This document shows, one piece after another, positions 47,781 through 58,286 of a DNA stretch of 64,000 nucleotides (position 1 is its first letter; the number at the start of each line of letters is the position of its first letter). The translations under genes were made by a program, and so were the position numbers. The notes under the pieces are model-generated. The model did no database searches, had not been told where the DNA came from, and saw only the letters and a list, made by a program, of their open reading frames with translations. The DNA is from Pelargonium tetragonum (Eukaryota; Streptophyta; Magnoliopsida; Geraniales; Geraniaceae), in contig JAYMTL010000002.1 of NCBI GenBank assembly GCA_036897445.1, forward strand, positions 62,001-126,000. Reading direction: 5' to 3'.

Positions 47781-50493
47781 AGCAAGATACAGGATCCAAG
47801 GGTTACGTAAAACAAGAAGCCTTCCACTCTCCGGGCTTGATCTATTAAATTAATAATAACTCCTTTATAAGCGACAACTTATAAAGCTGTTATTTAATTA
47901 TGTAACTAGGTACCAAAACAAGAGCTCTAAGAAAGGCTAAAGGTTTGAATACCAAGTGCCGAAAAGGATTTTCTATAAATGTATACTTTTGGACTTTTTT
48001 TATCTAATTCTAATCTTAGCTTTTCTTCTAAGAAGGGGATAGCTCTACTTTCAAAATACCTTACTAACGGATCATTCATAACACTGATGAGAAAGGATCT
48101 AGCTTCTCTGTTCAGTCTTATTATAGTAAAAATATAGGCCAAAAATTCATTAGAAACTCTTTTTCTTGTGTTGTAAAGAGATTTAGTTTAACCTATTGCT
48201 TGGTTATTATAGGAGTGAGTAACTTACTCTTTAAATTACCGTGTTAACTTGGTACCTGAATCATAGGTTTCTGCATAAATCTGTTGCCTCTTTAAAACAA
48301 CGACTAAAAAACTTACAAAATGAAAGCCTTTATTACTAAGAATTAAACACGCCGATTACTCATTCACCAAGTATACCAAAGGAGATATATTACTCCTTGT
48401 TAAAAGTCTTTCTCTGAATAATATAAAACCTGTAATGTAAAGGGACACTTACATTTTTCTGTATAAAGCTAGAAGGATTCCCTTTTGTGATCAAAGTATA
48501 ACAAGCTTTACAGTTACTTGCTTGGAAAACGAGGATATCCCTCAATTATAGAAGCGTCTAAAAGACAAGCAAATCTAAATCAGATGCATTTTAAATTATT
48601 TAACTCCAGCAGTTAACTAGGTTCTTTGAGAGCAGCTACTAGAATAAAAAGGCAATACTCGTTAGTACCCCATTGAATTTCTTTTTAGAGGATATAGACT
48701 GGGTTAATTTCGCGGGAAGTCCTTACTATAACTAGAACTAGCGGATACTCCGTGTTAATACCCTTTAGGACCTGGGGTCCAAGGAGATTACAAAATAGGA
48801 ATTTCCTAAGCTAAGACGGAGGCTTCAAAGGGTTTTTTTAGTTTTTAGTTTTCTATGCGTTCTTCCTAATTTATATAAGTAAGGGGTATAATATTAACTG
48901 GGTTAGCAATCTTACTAGAAGCTCATAGGCTTGATTGATAAGTACTCATTTGATTCGTTGTATGAGGATCTTAAGAAATTAGACTTGGTAAATCTCTTAT
49001 AAACCCTTTGAGAGTTTAAGTACTTTGGAAGCACGAACTTAAAATACCAAAGTTTAAAATTACACTTAAGAATTAGATTGACAGTGGTTTTTAAGTTCCC
49101 TTTACTAAAAAGTGTTATAAACTATAAACTCCAGAAGTTAAAGTACATACCAAATAAAATTTCTTAGGGGGGTCTAGGTTCAAACCCTACGTTAAAGAGT
49201 GAAGGGCTCCCTGGGTGCTCCATAATTAAATTAAGTAGCTTTGCTAAGATAAAAACTCTTAAGACTAAAGCCTTATATCAACAGAGCGAAAGCTTAGAGA
49301 TTTACAAATTTCAAAACCCCCTAAAAAACCCTGTAAGATTGCAGTTCAATTAAGTCTGTTAAAATCTTGTGAGTACCCTGGTTATTAAAATTTTTTTGGC
49401 ACTTTAGCCACAGCATTTCGCTTTTAGCTTACTTTAGGATCTATTAAGGACTAGTATGCAAAAAGCTAAAGGAATGGAATTTAGTCCTACCTTGGAGCAA
49501 ACTATAGAGTAATTACCCCATATGTGACGAGGAAAAGGCATTAATAATGGCGTTGCATAAGTTTCCGCCATGTTAGAATCCGCTCACTGTTTTGCTTAAG
49601 GGATTTTTTTTAAGAATTAATAAGTTCTGCTTTCTCCTTACAAGAGCTCTCTTATAATATTGGCATAAATATAAATATTATTTAACAAAAAGGATTTGGT
49701 TGAAGCTGAGGTATTGTAAATAAGAAAGCCCCAAAGAAGCTTAGACCAGACTAATAATTAAATAAAGAAGCCAGGCCTCCTTGGACTTAAGAGAATTACC
49801 AAAAGACTCTTAATATGTTTTTTTAAGTAAACCAAGCCCAGTAAATAGTAATAAAGCTCAAGCATAAAGGCAGCTTAATATTAACTTGAGAGCAGAAAAA
49901 GCCTCTAATTTGTTGTATTAGGCAGATTAAGAAGTGTCAATTATATGGGGCCTCCATGGAACTAAACGTATTACTAGTATGATTTTTTGTTATGGCAAAT
50001 AAGAGTGGCTCCCAGAAGAATAAGAAAACATAAATTTAGTTTATATAGCCCCTTTTTTAGTATAATAATAAAGTGCAAATAGCAAACTAGTTAAGATTTA
50101 ATATTATTCATTTCGGAACCCTTTTATCCTTAATTAGTAATTTAGTTATAGGAGCTCGCAGTTCTCGTTTCTTAAAATTACTGGGAGTTTTTCCAAGGCT
50201 TCAGTGTTCTTTAACTAGGCCCTAATTCCTACTAAAAAAGGGCACTCCTTACTCAGGCACTTAAAAATATATTGAGGTAGTAATAAAATGAAATAAAGAC
50301 CCTATACTTAAGTGGAGCTACTAGCAATTGTTTAGAACCCTCTTAAGTTAAGTATTGGAAAAGACTAGTGTTGTGCTATTTAAAGTAAGAAAAAGATTGG
50401 GGACTATATGCCCGGTTTAAATATCTTTGAATAAACGGTTCCTTAACTCTTAAGTGATATCACGCGTTAAACTTGAAAGATAAACATTTTATA
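47781..50493. other. Spacer with no recognisable gene
   Basis: A 71-codon frame at 47927-48142 (minus) looks mildly protein-like but has no recognisable motif. A possible T-arm-like text near 49173 lacks the rest of a tRNA. Confidence 0.55.
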
Positions 50494-50575
50494 GCTAGTA
50501 AAAGAATTCGAACCTCTGATAATTGACGGAACTTAAGTCCTTAAACGCAATACTCCTTAATTCTAATATAATAAT
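50494..50575 (-). pseudogene. tRNA-Leu(UAA)-like remnant
   Basis: On the minus strand, AAGGACTTAAGTTCCGTC forms an anticodon arm with loop CTTAAGT and anticodon TAA at 50533-50535. The wording is close to organellar tRNA-Leu(UAA). The T arm AGAGG-TTCGAAT-TCTTT pairs fully if wobbles are allowed. The 3' acceptor strand TACTAGC follows directly, but no complementary 5' strand or proper D arm is visible. It lies about 600 bases downstream of ccmB on the same strand. Confidence 0.4.
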
Positions 50576-51167
50576 GAACGTGAACCTGCTACAAAATTAC
50601 GTTTTACCACAAGGGGTTAATCTCTTTTAAAAATCTGTAGCTTAAGAATGAATAAGGGACTTGTTGTTTAATAAAGCTTTCTCTTTTTATATTTCCAGAA
50701 GCTCCGTTTTTATTTACCCCTTTCTATTATTCTTAAAAGTTTTTTATTTCTTGCCTGGCTTATTCGTCTGTTATAACACAAAATAGAAAATGTTAGTTAT
50801 TCTTGGATATAAGGTAACCTCCAGAATTCACTTGTAGTTGAGAATAGGTATTCCGTCAAATATTAAAGTCAATTCTAGTTTCAACTTTAGGATAGAAATG
50901 AGATACTGCCGCAAGTTTTAGCAGTAAGAGATTCCTTGAATCAGTACGAACCTGTATAGTAACCCAGGATAACTTATTAGTGTTTAACCAAAAAAGGACG
51001 GGGCTCTTTGCTCTTCATTCTTTCTTTTCTATATTCGAATAAAATAAGTGGATTTGCTAACTTTAGTTAAACAGGAGCTAGAATCCTGCGTCAATATGGA
51101 GGGAAGCTTACTAAACTTTTGCTTTGTCACTAAAGACATATCCAGATAGGCTTAGTATAAAAGTCAT
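50576..51167. other. Region downstream of ccmB
   Basis: No co-transcribed gene follows ccmB. I see no strong hairpin just after its stop that could act as a terminator. Confidence 0.6.
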
Positions 51168-51845
51168 TCAATCTTGTAAGCTTATCGAAACTAAAAAGGG
51201 AAAAAGACATACAAACAAAAAGAAATAACCAAGTAATAGCAGAACATGGTACCATTCTGTCTCAATAGAAGTAGCGAAAAGAACCAGAGGTATTAATGTA
51301 GGTAAAGTTGTCATATTCTTCAAGCTGTTCCTAAGATTACTAGCCCCTATTCCAAGAGCTAAAGAAGAGTGAATTCCACACAAAACTGTCAATACCAGAC
51401 TCCCTAGTACAATGTTTAAGCAATCCATTATAACTAGATCAAATTGGTACATCATTTGTAATATTGGGAAAGTAAAGAAAACACAAAAAATTTGAATAAA
51501 CCAATGACCCGCAAGTTGTATGAGTAAGACCCTTGGTAGACAAAACGAGCTTAAAGAATACAATTCTAGTGTACCGTTTTCTTTTTCATTTTTAAGGAAG
51601 TCGGTGGAAAGAAAGGAGAACAGGAGTGAGATCCAAAAGAAACCTAAGTGGAAATAGCATAGAAAATTTTGTTCAAATCCAAGTATTAGCGGTATTATAA
51701 CGAGATATGATAGGAACAAGGAAAAGCTTGTGATTGGTGTGGAGGATAGAATGTTTTTATAATAGATTTTAAGAAGGGACTGTCTCAAATTAAGCGTGTA
51801 TATCTGGAAATTCTTTAAAAAGCAAGCATAAATATTGGGTCTCAT
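51168..51845 (-). CDS. ccmB: CcmB, heme exporter membrane subunit (cytochrome c maturation system I)
   Basis: The 225-residue protein is the membrane subunit of the CcmAB transporter, which acts with CcmC, CcmD and CcmE in attaching heme to c-type cytochromes in the mitochondrial inner membrane. It is almost entirely hydrophobic, with about six membrane segments. Diagnostic green-plant blocks are S-S-T-P-I-T-S-F-S-L-F-L-S-Y (about residues 34-47), N-G-T-L-E-L-Y (about 90), C-G-I-H-S-x-L-A-L-G-I (about 155-165) and T-L-P-T-L-I-P-L followed by S-I-E-T-E-W-Y-H-V-L-L-L (about 179-203). The length is close to the 206 or so residues usual in land plants. The extra is at the N terminus: the family start would fall near residue 21. 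I kept the upstream ATG because no in-frame ATG lies closer. The stop is TGA and Trp is TGG. The conserved leucines and phenylalanines are already encoded, so editing is not obviously needed. No ribosome binding site or promoter is recognisable. It stands alone, with a Leu tRNA-like remnant about 600 bases downstream on the same strand. Confidence 0.96.
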   Translation of the reverse strand: MRPNIYACFLKNFQIYTLNLRQSLLKIYYKNILSSTPITSFSLFLSYLVIIPLILGFEQNFLCYFHLGFFWISLLFSFLSTDFLKNEKENGTLELYSLSSFCLPRVLLIQLAGHWFIQIFCVFFTFPILQMMYQFDLVIMDCLNIVLGSLVLTVLCGIHSSLALGIGASNLRNSLKNMTTLPTLIPLVLFATSIETEWYHVLLLLGYFFLFVCLFPFLVSISLQD

Positions 51846-52784
51846 AAATGAATAGCTTTAAAAAAAGTAGGGTGCCTCTCTACGAATGAATGCGCAGAGA
51901 TCTCTATTATATATCAAGTACAAAAAAGCCAAGTTACTCAACATTTTAACATTAAATTAAAGTACGCGTCTCCTATATTTTGAAAACCCGGAATAAATAG
52001 AAGTCTTGTGTATCCTCTCTACTTATACGGGAAATACTTAGTATGCGATTTGGGTTCTATCTTCCTTTTATTAAATTAAGAAAAAGGGTGCTGAAAGGGA
52101 AGAATTTCCTTCCTTTGAATTAGAAGGTAATACCGAACTTTTAGGGTAGTGCAAGTTTTAATATAGTATATGAGTGGCGGGTCCAGTTAATAAACCAGTA
52201 CAGCCCAAATTGCTTAAATAGCTTCCCTTGCTAACGAATTTTTAGTGTTGTAAAACTTTAAGAATTCTTAAGTGGTGTCATACTCTTAATACTACGCTTC
52301 TATTTAGGGAATCCCCTAGTTTAAAGGGCATAGTAGGGAAGTTTTAGTAAGAAGGTCCTTCTCCTATGAGGATGTTCTTACTTTATTTCAGGCTAATACA
52401 AATACCTTAGCAGCAAAATTTTTAAGGATCCTCATTGCATGCAATTAAATCCTTTTTTTGATTTGACAGTGCAGGTATAGCGTTGGTAGCTGCAGCCTAC
52501 AACTAACTTTCAATCAACATGTAGTTTCCATTTTTAGTATCTGAGTTTGGACAGAACTTAACTCGCTAACCTTTTCATATTATTGCAGGAACTTGTTCGG
52601 ATACTCTTAGTCTTAAGCGTTGTAGTTAAGTCGAAGCGAACCTATGGCTTTTACCATAAATAAATGGACTTTGCTCTAATACTTGATTCTTGTTGTCGTT
52701 CGTGATATACTATTTATTTTATTTAAGTAATAAAAATAGAATAGTGCCCTAGGGATCCCCGCTGCTGGTAGAGATAGTTTATAT

Positions 52785-52850
52785 ATGACAGGGATCGAAT
52801 TCATGGCAACTCGACCTAGGAACCACTTTATTCTACCGGTTTTTATAAAG
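52785..52850 (-). pseudogene. Weak tRNA-like text
   Basis: On the minus strand CCGGTAGAATAAAG resembles a D loop and GAATTCGATCCCTGTC resembles a T arm, at roughly tRNA spacing. The stems are mostly broken. It is listed only because it belongs with the other remnants of this kind. Confidence 0.15.
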
Positions 52851-53722
52851 CAAGTCGAAAAAGATAAGGAAATAAAAGAATCTACAATCCCTAAAAAGTA
52901 CATTCTTTATAGGACAGTTCCCTTTTTAACCTTTGTGATGAGCTATAAGGTATCCATTGACTTTTAATTAGACTTCACCTGCAAATTGCCTTTGCTATGA
53001 ACTCAGCAACTCAGTACGAGTACATTACCTAACTGACTTAGCTTATTTAGAAAAAGAGACTCATTATCAAATAGAGAAGAAGCCCGATTCCTTTTTAGGC
53101 AAGGGGTTGGGGGTAAACTTTAACAATATTGTACCCCTTGAGAATTAAAGCTAACATTACGTATATTCTACTAAAATCATTCTCTTTGGCTTTACTTCTA
53201 CATAAGACACTCTACCAGGAATCTAGTGTCACACAGCACAACATCTTGAAACTGAAAATGAAATACCAGATTTATTAAGACTTTGCTTTATCTGTGAACC
53301 CTCCTATTAGACTATAGAGATTTCCTTTGTCTTATCAAGTCAAGCTTCGGTAAGATTAGCAAGTTATTGATGTTGGAGCACATTTAGGCTCTAGTTTACT
53401 CTTCTTTTTTTAAGTAAAAAAAGTCAGAAACCGATACTTAAGGCAAGGGTTTCCTTATAAGAGTATGTAAATAAAGATCCTAGGAGTGGAACTTAAAGCA
53501 TTGTGGATTACGTTTAGGCCGGATAGGAATGTAAATAACAAATTTTCTTTTAGTTCTTAAATCAACTCTTTATTAGATAATAAGAATTTAGTTTACGCCG
53601 GCTTGTCCGATACGTGTACCCTTGCTTAGCACTACCCTTTCTATGAGTTCTTTGACTGAAACTAGTTGGAGAAGGCTCCTGGAATTTAAATAAGAGCAAA
53701 TAGAGGATTTAGTAACGCGGGT

Positions 53723-53742
53723 GGAAAAGCAGGAAAAGCAGG
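53723..53742. repeat. 9-bp tandem repeat, 2.2 copies
   Basis: GGAAAAGCA occurs twice, followed by a further GG. Confidence 0.95.
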
Positions 53743-55042
53743 CGATTCCCCTTAATAAAGTAAACCAAAAAGACTCCCCCTTTTTGATAAATACTCTTAA
53801 ACTCCCAAAAAGTACTGTCTTCGTCCGGGCTTCCTGCCCCAAAATCCTTTAACCTCTTTGTGAAAAACCCTGGGCTTACAGCTATAAGCCTACTTTTTAA
53901 AGCCGGATATTCCCTTAAAGTATTAAAAAGAAAAAAGAGAAACAGCACTTTAAAAAAGTCTCATTAACAGCTAGAGGTTTCTTTTTTGCTCGAAATAGCC
54001 TAAAAGGAATCCCCCCTCTTCTATCTCCTAGTAACTTTTTACTTGGGTTATCCTTAGAGATGGGGCAGTAAATCCTGTCATTCGAGATATGATAACAAGG
54101 AATCTGATCTCTATTTTACTTGTCATACATAGTTTTTAAGGAAACTCATAAATCTCTTAGACTTAGAAGGCGGTGCTTATAATTTATAATAAAGAGTTTT
54201 TTAGTATCTTGTCCAGTACAAAAAACTCTACTTACTTAGCTTTTCGTATGGTAAAATCCAGCTAACATTGAATTGAATCGGAAATATTGGGGCATCCGGG
54301 GAGAAAATCCTTAGAAATCCGAAGCTTTGTTTTGTTCTGAGGGAGTCCTTAGGGGCAGACCCGGGATCCTCTATTTCTTTTAGGAATATATGAGGATAAG
54401 TCTAAGCTTTTTTTGTAAGGGTTTTCTAGGTATCAAATAGAAGTCACTCAGGGGTTGCTTACTATTGCAAATTGGCTCTAATTTAAGAGAAAAGTACCCT
54501 ATATTAGACTCCCTCTTAAGTCTTTTTTTCTTTTTTGGAAAGGGATCCTTGCTATGTACTTCGGGAATAGTTATTCTTATAGATAGATTTAGCCTCCCCT
54601 ACATTATCTGGATTTTTATTTGAAAACAAGTGTCATTGTTAGAGCTGATTTATAAGAATCTAAAAGGCACCCCCGAGTGAAAGCGGTTATACTGTATACG
54701 TGGGAGAGCGCCCTAAATAAGGAAATTGATTTAGGATCTTAGTATTTCAAGGTATCTGATATGCCTGTTTTTTAAAATGAAATTTAGAAGAATTTCCGGG
54801 TTTCTGGAATGCTTAAAGGCAAAAGTTTGATTATAAGCGGCTATTCCTTTGTGTATTAAAAAGGTAATATTATAGTAGCAGGTCTATCTGCCAAATTGCC
54901 TTATGAAGTCATTTTAAGTCTTTAATTGACAAGAAATTCAAAAGGGGGTTTCCCTATCCATAGTGTAACGAAGAACTAGAAGCTTTGTTATCACGTAAGA
55001 TATAGAGGGATGCTTCCTATTACTGAAATTAGAGTCGGTTTC

Positions 55043-55062
55043 TTTTATATAGTTTTATATAG
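55043..55062. repeat. Perfect 10-bp tandem duplication
   Basis: TTTTATATAG occurs twice head to tail. Confidence 0.93.
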
Positions 55063-55353
55063 TAAGATTTCCTTGTAAGAAGGGGCTATGCGCCCTTACG
55101 CAATTTGTAAATATTGAGAATTTTTCTTCCTTTCTGATCTTAATATTGTTTACCTAGTAGTGCTTGCCCTTTTTGTATCGATAAAAAAATGAGTCTTCCA
55201 GGGATGATAGTCCCTTTTTTGCGCCATTCTAATGTTAGCTTTTATATACAGATTTTTCTAAATAAATAGAGGTATAACTTTCTAGCGTAGAGGCTGCATG
55301 AGCAATATACTCCGGAGTGTCCCCAATCTATAACAGGAAGTTCCTTTATCTTA

Positions 55354-55371
55354 ATAAGGTTATAAGGTTAT
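55354..55371. repeat. 8-bp tandem repeat, 2.2 copies
   Basis: ATAAGGTT occurs twice, followed by AT. Confidence 0.92.
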
Positions 55372-56210
55372 GCACAAGGTTCCAGAAGGCGGGGTTTAGC
55401 TCGATTAATAAGATTCCAGCTTAACTAAGAATTGAAGTTTATGTTTATTATAATTACATTTGTTAGTACGCCCCCGGGAATTCCCGCTTTCTATATAAGT
55501 AGTTTTTACCTTTCCCCTTACGAGCAAAGCTATCGCATAAAAGAATTACGAGTCCCCTATACTAAGTAAGGATCCTGTTTATTAGTGTATTAGCTTTTGC
55601 GTCTTTTATAAAGAATTCCTCATCTTGACTATCTATAGCTAGAATTTGGTATATAACAAAAATTCTGAGTCTTTGCTTGTATATTTGGTTAAGAGTACCC
55701 CTCCTTTTTAGACTAAAGTACAAAGCAATTTACTTTGGTAATTGACTCATCATAGGAAGCTCTCGGAGGGCTTTATAAAAAAGTCTTCGTAGAATAGGAA
55801 GTAGTTCAAGAATAAAGAAACAGAATTTGTCCAATTGCTGTGTGGGCCTAAACCTTGTCGCCACTAAAGAGACAAGTTATATAACTTTATAGCACAACTC
55901 TATACTTTTTTACTTTTAGTATTTCTTGTTGTAGAAGTTTAACTTTTATGTAGCTCCATGTAGTCTTTTTTCTGGAGTATCCTAGGATAGCTTTACAGTA
56001 TAAGTTTTGACTTTATCGCGTTGTTTTCCAATTCCCTCTCTTGGTAATATTAATTTCTTCTTTATTTTAATTGAAGCGTGTAAACTCCAAAAGTTTAGCC
56101 TAGGTCCCCGTATAAAGTCAATATTTTCTTATTTATGTAGCTGTTAACCGTTCTAGTTCTAGTGTCTTGTAACAAAAAGAGATGGGGGTCTCCGGTTTCA
56201 TACTAAACGC

Positions 56211-56271
56211 CTATCCCGATTCGAACCTATTGCACTTCCATAAAATCCGCTTTGATCTAATTTTGGGATAA
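56211..56271 (-). pseudogene. tRNA-like remnant with intact acceptor pairing
   Basis: On the minus strand TTATCCC at the 5' end and GGGATAG at the 3' end form a seven-pair acceptor-like stem (one wobble). AATAGGTTCGAATC immediately precedes the 3' strand. The 3' half of the T stem is absent, so the T loop runs straight into the acceptor. The total length is only about 61 bases. No anticodon stem folds, and chance pairing cannot be excluded. Confidence 0.25.
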
Positions 56272-58019
56272 TTGCCCTCGCTCTAACACTATACTATAAC
56301 TTCCAAGATCATTTTTTATTTCTATCTAAGTGATTATATTAACAGGGGTTCTATGATAAATAAAAAAAATCTTTCCTATTAGATAAGACGTACCGGTATC
56401 TCCTCGATTTAAAACCTGCTTAAAGGTAAAAAACCCCAGCCTTATTAGTAATAGTACGAGGCCGATAAAGCTTTTTCTATTCACGTAATAAATTTTCTTT
56501 TGTAGATTTAGCTTGTAGGAGATATTCCATTTAATGGGTTTAGCTGAGTCACGTCCTAGTTCTGCTAGTCAATTTATGTAGAACACAACCTTATAGCATT
56601 GCTTATTTTATTTTAGGTATCCTTGAGGTAGGGTTACCCTTTGTTTGTAGCAGAAAAAAGAGAGGTTTTCAAAGACATTCTCCTATGGTTTGAAATAAAG
56701 GGCTATCCTAACCTTGGAACAAGAACCCACTCAAAGGATAAAAAGGAATTCTAATAGATACAAAGGTCGTGGGCTCGAAATACAATTCACAGTAAATTTA
56801 TAGTAGAATTCTTTAAGTGCATTTCATGTAAAGAAATTGAAGGGAGCAGATTTTAGATTCAAGAGCTTAATATTAAACAAGATTTTTTCATAAGAAATTT
56901 AAGAACCTAAGACTCCTACGAGTTTTTACCACCTGTCAAGGATTTCCACACGGGATATATTCTAGTTTGTTTTGTAAACCAGAATTTTCTTCTATTTTTT
57001 CGCGTGAGTTACATTTCAATAAAAGTTCTCTGAAGTTTTTGATATCTAGCAAAGTTCTTAGGATAGTACAAAAAAGAGACCGATCGAGCGAGTTTTCCTT
57101 AAATCTTCTAATCAAAATCCTTTTTCTTTTCGGGCCTCTCTTTATAATGAGACCTGGTATTCCCAGATAGGAGCTTATTTAACTCTTTACTTTTACAAAC
57201 CCTTTATTTAATTTATAGAATTTTGTTATTTCGGGGAAGACTGATTTTATACTACATAGCTACTAAGTTTAGGTGCTAATCCCAGAACTATACCTATACT
57301 ATAAGAAAGACTACCCTATGACTATCTAAAAAAAGACTAAAACCTCTTGACTAGAAAACTAACAGGACAGCCTTGTGGCATAGCATCAGTAAAATCCAAT
57401 AAATATTAGGATATAGGAACTACTTTATTGAGTCCTTGAAAAGTATGCGTACTAACTTTTAAAGAATATAAGCGCTAAGTTAAATATGAACAAGTAATAC
57501 CACGAGGATAAGTATCTGCCTATTTCATACTCTGACTTTTCAAAAGTTTACTATTACAAATTAAAGAAATCCTTACTATTCTGCCAAGGCTTTTACTCTG
57601 TATTTACTCAAATCTATATGTCTGGGGATTCTAAGGCGCGAATGCCCTAATTGATTGGAGATTCTTTAGTTTCATAAGTACCACAAGAGCTATGACTTAT
57701 ATATATTTTTAAGTTCCCCTTTCCAAGAAACGGCTTTCCTAAAACGGAGTCATAGTTTAGATTCTTATAATTTATGATGTGGTCTAGCTTAACTCGTAGA
57801 AGACTAAATTAGAATCATAAATATATTAGACCCCGGAAAATAGACTTATATAATACCCGATATGCAGTTTCTATAGTAAGTATATAGTATCAAGTACTAT
57901 GATAGAACCCGAAAGAAGTATTATCACGACGTAAGAAATTAAGAAAGATCCCGGGGGTTCTAACCGAGTTACCCATATGCTCTCGACTATATCTATATCG
58001 ACCTGCTTTGTTAGAGACT

Positions 58020-58047
58020 AGTCTATTTAAAGAAGTCTATTTAAAGA
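58020..58047. repeat. Perfect 14-bp tandem duplication
   Basis: AGTCTATTTAAAGA occurs twice head to tail. Confidence 0.96.
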
Positions 58048-58264
58048 AATTCCGTTTGATCTACGTTGTACGATATAGCTTAAGGAACCCTTGCCTCGAG
58101 CTCCCCTTTTCGAAAGTTCTCTCTTAACTGGTATGTAAGTCACGAAAGTGAACCTAAAATGCGAATCCTATTGATCATATTCAAATACTGTAATATGAGA
58201 ATATGAGGCAAGTTAATACTGTACTTTTTTTAGGTAATTACTTCTATAATAATAAAGACTCTTT

Positions 58265-58286
58265 TCTATATTAAGTCTATATTAAG
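58265..58286. repeat. Perfect 11-bp tandem duplication
   Basis: TCTATATTAAG occurs twice head to tail, only about 220 bases from the 14-bp duplication at 58020. Confidence 0.95.

Noticed and set aside
47927-48142. 71-codon minus-strand frame with a protein-like look
   Set aside because: It starts with TTG, has no recognised motif, and its length is expected by chance at this stop-codon frequency.
50521-50530. AATTGACGG as a small-subunit rRNA fragment
   Set aside because: It is part of the Leu tRNA-like remnant on the other strand, and nothing around it resembles rRNA.
53588-53948. Two overlapping minus-strand frames of about 80 codons
   Set aside because: They overlap in different frames, share no motif with known proteins and include the 9-bp tandem repeat.
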